DNA of 58,000 nucleotides from Cryptomeria japonica (GCF_030272615.1 NC_081415.1:422561757-422619756), one strand, 5' to 3'. Positions 46,771 through 57,828 are shown, counted from the first letter of the stretch. The notes: generated by a model from the sequence alone, not told the origin. Numbers and translations: made by a program.

Positions 46771-46990
46771 TGTTGTTGCTCCCTTGTTTTTATAAAAGGG
46801 AATTCAGGGTCATTTGCAATTTTGCAAAGGGTTCTACTTCTGAAACTTTGTATTCACTTTTGCATGGACATTGGAGAATCACATAGGAGTTGTTGTTGCT
46901 CTCTTGTTTTTATAAAAGGGAATTCAGGGTCATTTGCAAAGGGTTCTGAAACTTTGTATTCACTTTTGCAATTGGTATGGAGAATCAGAC
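46771..46990 (+). repeat. Tandem duplication, unit about 118 bp
   Basis: The words TGTTGTTGCTC, TTGTTTTTATAAAAGGGAAT, TCAGGGTCATTTGC, AAAGGGTTCT and GAAACTTTGTATTCACTTTT occur in order twice, from 46771 and from 46888. The second copy has lost two short pieces. Confidence 0.9.
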
Positions 46991-47356
46991 AGATTGGAAT
47001 TTGGTGTACTGCTATTGAATGAATTGTATCATATGGCTATATTTTGAAAGAATTAATGAAAATCTAAGTTCTCGACATGTGTATTACTATTGAATGAATT
47101 GTATCATATGGTTCTGAAATGTATCGCACATATTTGAGACTCAAACATGTATAAATAAACAATAAACATCTCTGTATCAATAAACACATTATGGTTTTTT
47201 TTTTAATGCTATTTTAAATCTGGAAATAGAAAGTTGAAAAATATAATTACAAATCAATATTAAATTCTAATTGCAAAAATTAATATGCTTTTGTAATATG
47301 AATGATGAGATACAGTAATAAGATTAATAAATACCAATCTCTTACTATTACAGTTG

Positions 47357-50068
47357 CTATTCATCCTCATCAAATTCAGTGCTTTCTTGATTCCCGTCTG
47401 TGGTTTCTTCACTCTGAGTCTGAGTCTGCATATCTTCGCCGAACTGCATCTCAATGCTACCAGTAGCTCCAGTAGTCCCACTGGCACTTTGGTTTGAAGT
47501 GTTGCCCAAACCTCTTCTTTCACATTTGGACCTCTAGATTTGCAGTGCCCTATCGTAAGGAAAAGTGTGGACATCATACCTAGATGTATAGAGCCTCAAG
47601 CAATTTTCCAAATTTTTGTCTAGTTTGTTTCTTAGCTTTGATTTTAGGAACCCCAAAGCATTGAAAACTCTCTCATCTTCCACCGAACCCAATATCATGG
47701 TAAGACATAAATCAGCAAGCCTCACATATTCTGGCATTGAATCACGCAAGGTTTTGTTCTCAGTTATATATTTCCAAACCCTTGTTATTGATCCCTCTTC
47801 ACGGGGGTTATCCATTTTGGCATATTGTTCTTTCATAGTGTATGCAAAATGAGCTAATTGCTCTCGAAGATGAGTTTCGTCTAATATTCCATTTATAGTT
47901 ACTCCATTAAATTCTCTGGAAATGCAAAATTGTTCTACCAAAGTCAGTAGCTTACTTCGAAAATCAGATGCACTGTTGAGGCTCCAATAATGAGGAAACA
48001 CAATAGACATGGCTTCGAGTAGGTTGTCAGGAAGGAATCTGCTTCTAATTTGTGAGGAAAGATCATATACAATTTTCTTCACAGAAGTAGTTACAGTCTC
48101 AACAATCTTGTCGAAATCTTCCTTTGTAACTCTTGCTAGTTTCTTCCTGGGGCGCTTTCCTGGTTCCTCAGGGTCGACCGTGGCATAGAAGTGCATTGGT
48201 ATCTCAACTGCCCGTACATTGGCACATACCTCCCCCTCTGCACCAATTTGTAAAAAGTTATCAGGATTGTTCAAATTTGTGAGTGTCCGCCACTTAACAA
48301 ATTTTTCATCAGATAGTGTTGGTTGATTTCGATAGAGATTGTCGAGGGTCAGGCATGTCATCTTACGCAGCGTAGCATATTCTGCAATATACAGAGCTCT
48401 TTTTGGGGCAGCCTTCGTAATATTCCTCATTTCCTCTAGCATGGCCAGAAGAGCTGCTAAAGTTAAGAGTGTCTCTAAATTACTTAACCTGCCAAGAAGT
48501 TCTGGAAATTTTGGTTGATCTGATTCATCATGAGTTGTGTGAAATAGTCCAATCAAGGATGGATATTCTGAAAATACTCGATGCGCTGGACCATCCAAAG
48601 AGATCCATCTGGTATCATTATCCTTGAGAAGCTTGTTCCCATCAGTTAATCCATCAGCAAAGTTTTGAAATTCCATAAATCGCTTGGGACTTCGACAGAA
48701 GTGTGAGTAGAGCTCTCTGATTAAAATTTCAATTTTTTTAACCGAAGCAAACTTGCTCACAATTCCAAAAGCTAGATTCATTATGTGAGCCATGCGGTGA
48801 ATTGTAGTAATGTACGGTGTAAATGAAGTTTCAATCTTTGTATAAAGTCTGTTCCTGTGACCTTGCATTACTGAAGCTCCATCTACTCCAACACAAACCA
48901 TTTTTTTGGCTACCGTCATGTCATCCATACCTCCATATTCAATTAAACTTCTCTTTACTAGTTGAAATAAATTTTCCGCTGTCGCACTCTCCTTCATTTT
49001 AGTAACAGATAGTAGATGAGGTTAGCGGGTATGATTCTCTACAATATAAACATGCATGCATACCCATGAAGTATTGTCTACTGTGGTAACTTCGTCTAAA
49101 GAAAATGCAATGAAGTTTGACTCTCCAATTTTTTCCTGTACATCTTCTTTTTCAACCTCGGCAAGACAACTTGCCCATTCCCATCCACTGTTTACTGACC
49201 AGTGTCTATTAGGATAGTTAGGAACTTTCAAAAAGTGTAATAAACCACTAATTGATGGGAAATCTGTCATAGCACGCCCTCTACTCAAAATATGAAAAAC
49301 AACGCTTAACTGAACAACTTTTCCGAATTGTTCTATTTGCATTGCTTTTCCAAAAATAGCTTCAATAGAACCTTTAACTTCAGTAGGCTTCATCTGTAAA
49401 TTCTCATGAAAATAATACTCTTCGGCATTCTTGACATGCTTACATTCATCCTTTGTTTTCCATCTTATCACTGATTTTTCAACCCCGTCTATCATTTGTT
49501 TTTCATAAACTTTACCCATATGCTTTTCTATGGTGTCAAATTTTAGTTGCAACCTAATTTCCTTGTTATGTTTCCAATTGCAAATCTTACACCTGCATTC
49601 TATTGGAGGCTCACCTTCAATTGGATTCTCGATTGGTTCAATGAATGGATACTTTGATGCCCAATTAATTTGAAAATTCCTCACTGACATATCCCACTCC
49701 CGATCCTTTTTTTATTGTGGTTCACCCTTTTTTGATATGGCTATTCTTTTCCCCTTTCGTGCATTATCATCAATGGCATTATCACCCAAGTTGATTATAT
49801 CATTCTGGCTAACTTGGGTATCTACCAGATAATCTTCTTCAAGATCATCCTGATCTGAGATATTAGGTTCGCCGCCATTTTCAACATGCGGTGCAGGTGG
49901 CGAATTTTGTACTTGTACTTGTGATGATGTACCTTCCTGATTTTCACATCCAATGCCAAAGTACGAAGACAACGTTATGCTTTTTGTTGGCCTCTCCTGG
50001 CCTTCCCCACTTGCAAGTTTCCTACCCCTCTTCCTGTTCAACATCTCCAACGAAATAAAGGCTGCCAA
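47357..50068 (-). pseudogene. hAT-like transposase, near-complete, three in-frame stops
   Basis: A single frame of 904 codons runs from the ATG at 50068 to the TAG at 47357-47359, interrupted only by stops near 49709, 49019 and 47534. Order of parts: acidic, low-complexity N-terminus with a basic RKRGRK patch; BED-like zinc finger (CRCKICNW at about residue 159, His in KHMGK); the catalytic-core start FSLDEVTTVDNTSW (about residue 325); GVDGASVMQG and HRMAHIMNLAF (390-430); DTRWISLDG; and the C-terminal hAT dimerisation block LADLCLTMILGSVEDERVFN with LRNKLDKNLENCLRLY (from about 794). After the third stop the same frame continues with an acidic SEETTDGNQESTEFDEDE tail. The transposase would excise and reinsert the element using the terminal and subterminal repeats. 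It is very well preserved relative to other frames here. Confidence 0.88.
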
Positions 50069-50309
50069 AAAAATATCAATTTGCTAAAGAAGCAATAATA
50101 GGCTATAATGTATAATATACCACTTCAAAAATATGATCGCTCACCTTTAGGCTTTAGGTCACTAGCAATTGCCAATACAGTCAACGACTCAACAACAATG
50201 ATTTTCCTTGGTCTCAAACTTCGCTATTGACCAGAATTCAAAGCCTAGAACCCACCAGATTGTGTTGAGATATTGAGATAGATCTGATCTTTGCATGTAT
50301 TTATACCAA
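50069..50309 (-). promoter_or_regulatory. 5' flank of the transposase gene
   Basis: Non-coding sequence upstream of the minus-strand start. On the minus strand, TTGGCAGCC just before the ATG resembles a splice acceptor, and a TATA-like word reads GTATAAATACATGC at about 50298-50311 on that strand. This gives a plausible promoter about 235 bases from the start. Confidence 0.5.
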
Positions 50310-50852
50310 TCCTTATATGGTGAATTCCGCGGGAATTTTATATGGTATACAAATATTTGGTGAATCCCACGTAGCTATAACACGACTTAGGTAATTTTCG
50401 AGGTGATTATAGGTCGTCCAAATACGACTTATGTAATTTTCAAGGTGATTATAGGTCGTCCAAATAATAGCCGAATACAATATAGTTGGCGAAAGTTGGG
50501 GTGAATGGAGACACGCGTCGGCAAGATGTCAGGTGAATTGGGTCCCCCTAGCTAACAAATCTTCACATGCCTATAGGCGAATTAAGGTCATCTATTAAGG
50601 CAACCTCAAAGAGTGTAGGCGAAACAATTAAATTTACCGTGTGTCCACCATATATTGTATTGGCGAAATCATCGCATAGAAACATTTATTTGCATAAAAC
50701 ATATGGCGATCGGGCTGTGACTATGACGGAAATTGATAATGTTCTGGCGACATGGCCACCCCCAAACGATACAAAATATTCGCCATTTCCGACATGGCCG
50801 ACATGAAAAATTCACCATTGGCGAATATTCGCCACTAAAGTAAACTCTGTTG
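50310..50852 (+). repeat. Right subterminal array of GGYGAA words
   Basis: GGTGAAT or GGCGAA occurs at about 50318, 50359, 50484, 50531, 50575, 50616, 50664, 50705, 50746 and 50817, mostly in the same orientation as the left array. Close to the end is the inverted pair ATTGGCGAATATTCGCCACT. A direct repeat of AGGTGATTATAGGTCGTCCA lies at 50401-50464. Confidence 0.7.
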
Positions 50853-51129
50853 TAGAATCTTTGAATTTGGGTCTTATAATGGGGAAGGAGACTTAACAGG
50901 GATTGAATCCAAGAAAAAAAGGAGGAAAATATCCCTTAAAGTATCCAAAGAGGTGGCAATTAGGAAGGAATCAATGGGGCCTGAACAGCTCTCTGAACTA
51001 AGAAAAAAAAGAGGTAGACCACTCTCAACAGTGGCCTTTGATGCCAGTCACCTCTCTAATCTTGAGGAATGGCCAAAATGCTTTGAAGGGTTCAAGTCCC
51101 CGATAGATACTACTAAACAATCCTCCTAA
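50853..51129 (+). pseudogene. LINE ORF1, 3' part, continuing beyond the DNA transposon
   Basis: One open frame from the end of the inserted transposon to the TAA at 51127-51129. It contains basic stretches KKKRRKISLKVSKE and an AT-hook-like KKRGRPLS near 51000, then a Phe/Asp-rich end. Basic, AT-hook-like C-termini are plausible for a nucleic-acid-binding ORF1. The TAA shares its last A with the ORF2 start codon. Confidence 0.75.
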
Positions 51130-54100
51130 TGATAAAAGCCATCTCATGGAACATCAAAGGCCTTGAGGCCCCTGATAGGAAATATGTGGTCAAAAGATTT
51201 CTAAACATGCACAAAGATATTGACTGTCTTATGCTCCAGGAGTTGAAATCAGTGGGGTTCACCTTGGAAGTTGGATTAAGATCTATTTGGAGGGAGGCCA
51301 CCCCCTTTTATACCAACCATCCTAAAGGAAGAGGAAGAGTTGCAATATTACTAAACCCTAACTGGGCTAATAAGGTGGAAAAATAGGGGCAATCCCCCTG
51401 TGCTAGGGCAGTATGGGCTATCATTCAGAATGGCAACTCCACCTTTGGCATACGTTCAATTTATGCCTCTAATGACTACCGGGAAAGGGAAAATATGTGG
51501 GAATGGATTACTAATTTAGAAGATATCCCTTGGTTCTTGGGTGGAGATTTCAACATGGTAATAATCTCTCAAGATAAACAAGGTGGTAATAAGGTAGAAT
51601 GGAAAGGTACTGAGAGACTACAATGGGAAAGAATGACTAACAAGATGAATTTATTTGATCCTCTAGCAAGAAATAAGGGTGAGTATAAATCAATATGGTA
51701 CACTTGGTGTAACCATCAATAGTATAATAAAAGAGTTTACTGCAGATTGGATAGATTTTACTTCAACAAGGACTTCTTTGAAATTAATAAAAATGATGGG
51801 GGAGTCCAGTATGTTGTCATATCTTATACACTCTCAGATCATCATCTGATTATGATAGGACTAAAGTTAACTAGGAATAGGGTGTCCACACTCAACCCTA
51901 GATCAAATTTTAAGATGAATGCCAGTCTGTTACAGGATGAGGACTTGAAATGTGCCCTGTGTCTGGTCAAAATGTTTAACAAATATAGTAATCCCCAATG
52001 GTACAACATAGACAGGTGGAATCAAAATATTAAAACTTGGACCTCACTCTGTCAAGTTGTGGGTAAAAAGAAGGCAAAAGATGCCAGAGCATCCGAGTTA
52101 TTGTTGCATAATGACCTCCAATTGGCTAAACTTGAACTTCAAGGAGACCCTGAGAATATATCACTCACTAAACAACTTGTTAGGGTCAAGGATGATCTTA
52201 GAAGACTGCAGAATCAGAAAATCAAGGGATGGAAAGCTAGGGAAAAACTGAATTGGTTAGATACTGGAGATCGAGGGTCTAAATTCTTCTTCCATATCCT
52301 TAAAATGAAACAAGCCAGAGAAAAAATTGGCACTATCTAGGATCAGAGTAAGAACCTATCTGAACCAACTGAAATTCTTGAATGTTTTGCCCAGTTCTAC
52401 AAGAATATATTCTCTACTAAACCAGGTAGGGAGGAACAGGAGAATGTCAAGAGGATTATTATGTCCCTAGTTCCCAAGCTTATTGATAAAGAGGACAGTA
52501 AGGTACTTGAAATGGATATTACAAAAGAAGAAATCAGGGGACCTATCTTGGCTCTCAGCAATGACAAATCCCTTGGCCCTGATGGGTTCCCAGTAGAATT
52601 TTATAAAGAAAACATTGGATGGATTGTTGATGATCTTTTCTCCCTATACACTGGGGCGATAAATAGTGGCTCCTTAGGCAAGAATGTTAATCAAGGTCTA
52701 GTAAAGCTCATCCCCAAGGAAGGAGACAAAACCTTAATTAAAAATTAGCGACCCATCACACTGTTGAATGTGTCCTACAAAATTTTAGCTAAGTTGGTTG
52801 CATGCAGATTAGAAAAGATCTTGCCTAAGATTGTCAGCAATACTCAAACAAGGTTTGTTAAAGGACGGTACATACTAGAAAACTTAATTACATGTTGGGA
52901 GTCCCTACATTGGGCGAAGGAATCAAAGCAGAATGGAGCCATGTTGCTCATAGATTTTGAGAAAGCATATGACAGGATAGAATGGGACTACATCATTCAG
53001 ATGCTTCAATCATTAGGCTTCCCCCCTGGATTTTGTAATATGGTCAGAACCTTACTATGTGATTCCAATGTCGTCGTTGAAGTCAACGGATTAAGATCCT
53101 CCAGTTTTGAACTTACTAGATCTATCAGACAGGGGTGTCCTTTAGCTCCTGCCCTCTTTGTTCTAGTTGTTGATGCAATGTTCTACCTACTTAAAGACTC
53201 CTCTTCTACTCCCATTGTTAGGGGTATTACATTACCGAACAAAGAGGAAATTTGTAATATCCAGTTTGCTGATGACACTGCACTATTAATTAAGCTGGAG
53301 GAAGAAAACCTTGCAGCCCTAATGAAAAATATTGATATTTTTTGTCTGGCATCTGGTAGCAAAATTGCTCGACCAATCCAATCTTCTTGGTTGGGAGAAC
53401 AACCCTCCGGGATGGCTTACAAAGTTCTCTCTTAATTTGTTGGGCCCAACACAGATTGTAAAATATTTAGGTATTCCTTTCTCTGTCCTCTCAAACCTAA
53501 AAGAAATGTGGGAATGGGTAAGGAACAAGATAGATAAGAAACTCTCAAAGTGGAATAAGAATTTTCTCTCCTTAGCTGGAAGATTCCAGGTTTGTCAAAA
53601 AAAATTAGCCTCTTATAATATCTATTTCTCATCAGCCTGGCTATTTAAGAACTACCAATTTAATCATGTCCAAAAGCAGATTAGGGAATTCTTATGGTCA
53701 AATGGAAAGGGGACTAAGAAACAACGTGCAGTCAAGTGGGAGTGGTGCACTATGAATAAACTATCTGGTGGGATGGGGTTGAAAGACCTAAAACTACAAG
53801 GTATTGCTCTTGCTTCCAAATGGATCCTTAAGACCATGGAAGGAAATGAACCATGGAAAGTGCTTATAAGGAATAATATTAAATGCTATGTTCCTAAGAA
53901 AGCTAAGAAATGGAAGGACCTCCCATTACTGGATAGTCTTATGGGGCATTTTGAGGTAGCTCTGGCTGGTCTGATATCTTCAAGTCCCTATGGAAGGCCT
54001 AGGAACATGTGAGGCACTTGGTGAATGTCAAAATTGATGGCACTAAACAGGGGAATATTGTTGATAACATATCAATATGGTGGAGCTTATTCCATAAAAG

Positions 54101-55237
54101 GAAACCGTTGGCCACGCTTCAAGGTTGCTCTACATTGAAATGGCATAATAGGGGTATTAAAAATTTTGAACAGCTATTTACAAACAACCAACTCAGATCG
54201 TGGGAGGAGCTGCAAACCACCTTTTCTATCCCAAAATCCCAAAATAGGACATATAACGTCCTTAGATTGGCATTAGCCTCTGCTCTCCCCCCCCCCCCTC
54301 ACTTACCTCTCCCTCACCCCCCCATGACTGCGCTATGTTGGATTGATGACACACCTCTCCCTTCCCTAAAAGCCAAGTGTATTTACTCCACACTCACCAA
54401 GTCCGATACCATCTTTTTGCACCTTAATAAATTCTAGGACCTAGACTGGGAACCGAAGACCTGGAAAGATTGTCTAAGTAGGTTTTGGATGGCCCATAAT
54501 GAACCTAAAAAACAATTCTTTGGGTGGCAATTACTGTTAAATAAACTCCCCATAAAAAATAAGGAAGGTGCTTTAATAAACTATAGCATATGCAGAGTAC
54601 CTAAATCTATGAAACACATCTTCTTTGAATGCCATTTTGCTAAGGAAATATGGAGAATATTTGGTTTTAACTTAGAGTCCGGTTCTCTTGAGTTCATAGA
54701 TTTTGTTCTAGGCTATGTCAAGGGCTGTAAGAGGATTGCTAATGTCTTTTGGTCTTGTTTTTCTTTGGAAATTTTGTGGCTCATATGGAAGTATCACAAT
54801 GATGACATCTTAATAGCAATACCAGGCACCTCATTGAGTCTCTTAGGAGACTCATTGCTCATTCTATTTATGTGCAGGTCACTGTTGTGCTTAAACTTGA
54901 CTTGGACAAGTTTGATAGATGGATCAAGGACGGGGCCACTACTCTGTACATCCGTGAACTATCACATAGGTTCACTTGGGAGAGAGATGAACCAGACAAA
55001 GCAGCTTTTGAACAAGCTTTGGTGGCCTTCATGAGGCAAATGGATCGTAGACAAATGCATATGGAGATCATTCAGGAGGAGGCCGATCTTATCAGTGAGT
55101 GCACTTCCCATCCTCATAAGAAAGAATTACTTGATGGTCAGGTGGAAGTATGGCAGGAAGGAACTATGGCCTGGGTGGCATGGCTCCCACCTATGGGCAA
55201 CAACAACTCACCAGATGCTGAAATCTTAATTCCTTAG
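51129..55237 (+). pseudogene. LINE ORF2: endonuclease, reverse transcriptase, zinc-finger C-terminus
   Basis: Starts MIKAISWNIKGLEAPDRK, the APE-type endonuclease opening (W-N-I/C-R-G-L), with the catalytic Glu in LMLQELKS and FLGGDFNMV near 51540. The endonuclease end word is SDHHLI near 51836. RT runs from about 52540 (SLGPDGFPVEFYK) through RPITLLNVSYKILAKL, FVKGRYILEN, IDFEKAYDRIEW, RQGCPLAPALF and the intact active site QFADDTALL near 53265. A zinc-ribbon-like RVT-associated domain with KQFFGWQLLLNKLP and a C-x-HIFFEC site lies at 54507-54650. The C-terminal part ends at 55235-55237. One frame holds to about 53400 with stops at 51384, 51721, 52338 and 52746, followed by frameshifts near 53400, 54010 and 54860. 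A poly-C run at 54289-54298 adds to the damage. ORF2 nicks target DNA and copies LINE RNA there. Confidence 0.92.
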
Positions 55238-55429
55238 CTGTTGATTAATATGCTATAATGTCAATTTTGTTTATAAATATGTATAACATTTGTAATCCCT
55301 ATTTTTTTGGAGGTGCACATTAATTTTGTATTTTATATATGCACCTTCTATTGGTGCCCTGGCTACTGCTGAACTCAATCTTTTTGGCTGAAGCTATGTA
55401 ATGATTTTTTGATATCTAATCCAAAAAAA
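55238..55429 (+). other. LINE 3' untranslated region and poly(A) tail
   Basis: Non-coding from the ORF2 stop to the A-run at 55423-55432. It ends GATATCTAATCC then the tail. The minisatellite resumes directly. Confidence 0.8.
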
Positions 55430-55570
55430 AAACATCATACATTTATTCACTAGCATCCACATATTAGCAAATCATTAACATCATCGCATAAACAACATAC
55501 ATCTATTAACCTGCATCCACATGTTAGCAAATCATCCACATCATCCATATCATACATATAGAAATCATAT
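55430..55570 (+). repeat. 60-bp minisatellite, right part
   Basis: The array seen before the LINE continues: ATCATACATTTATTCACTAG, then CATCCACATATTAGCAAATC, then units starting ACATACATCTATTAACC. Together with the left part, at least four units are split by the LINE. More diverged CATACATCTAGA words continue to about 55680 without any gene. Confidence 0.88.
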
Positions 55571-55693
55571 CATCAACATGTACATCTAGAAATAAAACAC
55601 ATCAACACATACATCTAGACATAAATCATATCATCATCATGCATAAAACAATCATGTCATCACATAAATGCATATCATGTCATTGCCACAAAA

Positions 55694-57828
55694 CTAAGAT
55701 CTCACCATATATTGCATCAATAATAAATAACACACGTATCTGAATATAATGATGTCCAAAATATCGGCTACCAAGAGCCATCCAAGTATCAGTATAATAA
55801 CAATGTAACAATGCAAAAAAAACACCTCAAATGGCACTCTGGCCAGATGTCGTGGCTCCACCCCTTCCCCCCCCCCAACACCCTCACCATCTTGCCTAGG
55901 AGGACCCATCACACCACCATTGCTCTGACCCCTCTAAGACCGCTCTTATCTCACCTGCCGCATCTAGGAGTAGCTCATCGCTTGCTAACTACTCAACACA
56001 ACCTGCTCATATAATCCCCGCCAGTAGTCAATCTCTTCCCCTGCTCACCGCATCTCCCTCATCATCTCCCTAGACGGGCCCTGTCCCTGCACTCCCTCCA
56101 AAACTCGAACTCTATCCTATAGCTCCCTCACTCTATCCACCACATCATCTCTCTCTCGCACAACTGTAGTCAACTCGGCCCCTCGTGCACAAAGATGGAC
56201 ATCCCTGGCTGCAATCTTTGCATCTTTGTCCTCCAGCTATGCCTCTAACTCTTAGATGTTCACATCAGCAGCCATCAGGCAAGTCTATAGTCGTACTATC
56301 ATCACATCTCGTAGGTCCCCCTCTCCCCCACCTATGGCTCCCTATCCCATATCCATAGCCACCTCACCACCCTCTCCCCCACCTACGACTCCCTGTCCCA
56401 TCTCCATAGTCACATCACCACCCTCTCCCCCACCTACGACTCCCTGTCCCATCTCCATAGCCACATCACCACCCTCTCCACCACCGACATCTCTCCCTCT
56501 TGCTCTTGTTGCTCCCTATATTAGTGGATCTTGTGACAGTCGTAAGGGTTGCTCACCTCTGCCTCTCCTCTGTAACCGCCCTCCTCCTCCTCCACCTACT
56601 CCTCCAAAACCTCCCCCTCCACCTCCCCTACCATCTCTACCCCCCTGACTAATCTCCTCGTCCTCCCCTATCGCGGTGCTCTGTCATCCTCAAACGGTGG
56701 CACTGGCTCTACAATATCTAAGATTCGTGGAATTGGATGAGCGACTCGATACTGTGTATACTCATCTGTCACCCCCGCATCCGTGACCTCTGCTCGATAT
56801 GACCATGGCCTCGCATGTAGTGTCCAAAACTCTGTTATAGCCTTCTCATGGGATAATACCGGCCCCCATTGGAATCTCTCTCGTACTACTCTGGCATACT
56901 CACCAAAACCTCGGGGCAAACCTTGTATGCGCCCAAACTGTCTCATCACCCGTTCTAACAAATGTCTCTCTACCACGTACGATGTCCATCCAATGAGGAA
57001 CCACCCCATGAACACATATGGCATCACGTCTGCATCATCCTCCCAATGCTCACAATATCGGTAGGGACACCATATCACCATATCTAACTCATCCAATGCA
57101 CATCGCCAGTACTCCAGCTTCCCCAGCTGATGCTGAGTCATCATACCTCCATACATATATATACATAGGGTTGGTCAATCGCCCTAAACCTCAGACACAC
57201 TGGTCTCGATATTAGCAAGTTCTCCCATGACTAGATATGAAGCAAGGTAATCCCTACTCCCAACGATGAAATCTCATGGTACACAACATCATGCAAATCC
57301 TTGTATAAATATGCCAGCACACATGGTCCCCATGCATATCGGGTGCCCTCACTGACCATCCACTCAATCACCTGCCCCCAACCCATTGCAAGCCTATGTG
57401 ACCTCTAATCCGAGCATAGTAGCCCTCCCACGATGCCTGATACCATGGTTGGTAATGGCTCATATAAGTCCGCTATGTCCTCCCACAGAACCGATCCATC
57501 AAACACCTCCAAATTCGAATACAGGAATACTTGTTGTAGTGTCGCCTCGCCTAGTGCCCTGTCATAAGTAACAAGCTCGCCAATAATCGTGATATGCAAT
57601 ATCCTCCAAAAGTCCTCGTGTCACGGTCATCTCTCCCATCACTAAATGGAAAGAGCATGTCTCGCTATGCCATCGCTCGACCAACACTGTCAGTAATCCA
57701 TGATTCATCTGAATCATGGGTAGGTGCATCATATCATATAAACCTGTCGCGCATATATAGTCTATCTCCATATCTGTCAACTGATCTCGCAGGCGCTGTG
57801 TGGTCGGATGCCTCTCACGCATCTGCAT
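55694..57828 (-). pseudogene. Plant mobile domain (PMD, MAIN-like) gene with coiled-coil C-terminus
   Basis: From the Met at 57828 the minus strand reads TGLYDMMHLPMIQMNHGLLT, then LVERWHSETCSFHLVMGEMT, the N-terminal signature of the plant mobile domain. A frameshift near 57620 moves to the frame with LATYDRAL-like, SVLWEDIADLYEPLP and IVGGLL; after a stop near 57404 comes TRYAWGPCVLAYLYKDLHDV, SWENLL and ISRP (57230-57370). Another frameshift precedes the C-terminal part of the domain at 57156-56668 (LEYWRCALDELDMVIW, PYRY, VVERHLLERVMRQFG). Below that, on the same strand, are a Gly-rich part with a 17-residue repeat (56310-56490) and a coiled coil (56235-56050: ARDVHLCARGAELTTVVRER onward). 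PMD proteins are encoded by TEs and by captured host copies such as MAIN that act in silencing. Broken by many stops. Confidence 0.75.
56322..56490 (-). repeat. 51-bp tandem repeat inside the PMD gene tail
   Basis: On the plus strand CCCTCTCCCCCACCTACGAC followed by TCCCTGTCCCATCTCCATAG and a TCACATCACCA spacer occurs about 3.3 times. On the gene's own strand this encodes a 17-residue unit, MEMGQGVVGGGEGGDVA with small changes. The repeat length is a multiple of three, consistent with expansion while the frame was still coding. Confidence 0.85.

Larger units (their letters stand above)
46259..47356. other. Intergenic stretch between convergent P2 and transposase
   Basis: Non-coding 3' flanks. 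It holds repeated GCTATTTTGCTAATCCAGCC plus TATGAATCTATGATGCA words (three copies, 46330-46480) and the duplication at 46771-46990. No gene is seen. The frames in 46704-47022 are shadows created by the duplication. Confidence 0.5.
36990..50852. mobile_element. About 13.9-kb hAT-like DNA transposon nested in the LINE
   Basis: LINE ORF1 stops making sense at 36990 and resumes after 50852, bounding the insert. The ends are imperfect inverted repeats: CAACTGTGTAAAATTCTAG on the left, and CAACAGAGTTTACTTTAG read inward from the right end. Both lead into a GCGAAT word. Within about 500 bp of each end are many GGCGAA/T words. Contents are P1 (38033-38608, plus), P1-like (39210-39917, minus), tandem repeats (40501-41871), P2 (42195-46258, plus) and a hAT transposase gene (47357-50068, minus). 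No 8-bp TSD could be read, possibly because the left flank is a poly-C run that has changed. The edges are therefore good to a few bases at best. Confidence 0.7.
35097..55445 (+). mobile_element. Full-length L1-type LINE with 16-bp TSD, interrupted by a nested DNA transposon
   Basis: The word AAACATCATACATTTA occurs at 35097-35112 and at 55430-55445, flanking the element as a TSD. On the right it directly follows a poly(A) tail (55423-55432), and on both sides it lies in phase within the 60-bp minisatellite. The LINE body runs from 35113 to about 55429. Subtracting the 13,863-bp insertion at 36990-50852 leaves about 6.45 kb, the normal size of a full-length plant L1. It carries ORF1 (35242-36989 plus 50853-51129) and ORF2 (51129-55237). 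The 5' end is A/G-rich (GAAAAAAGGAGGAGGAGGAC). Both frames are broken, so it is inactive. Confidence 0.92.

Noticed and set aside
46704-47022. Two short plus-strand frames between P2 and transposase
   Set aside because: Their similarity to each other comes from the 118-bp tandem duplication, and they have no protein-like features.
36982-50860. An 8-bp TSD for the hAT-like element
   Set aside because: I compared several possible end positions on both sides and found no matching 8-mer. The left flank is a poly-C run that may have changed.
56256-56648. Proline-rich plus-strand frame of 130 residues
   Set aside because: It is the opposite-strand shadow of the Gly-rich repeat in the PMD gene tail; the minus-strand frame fits the PMD gene and the 17-residue repeat.
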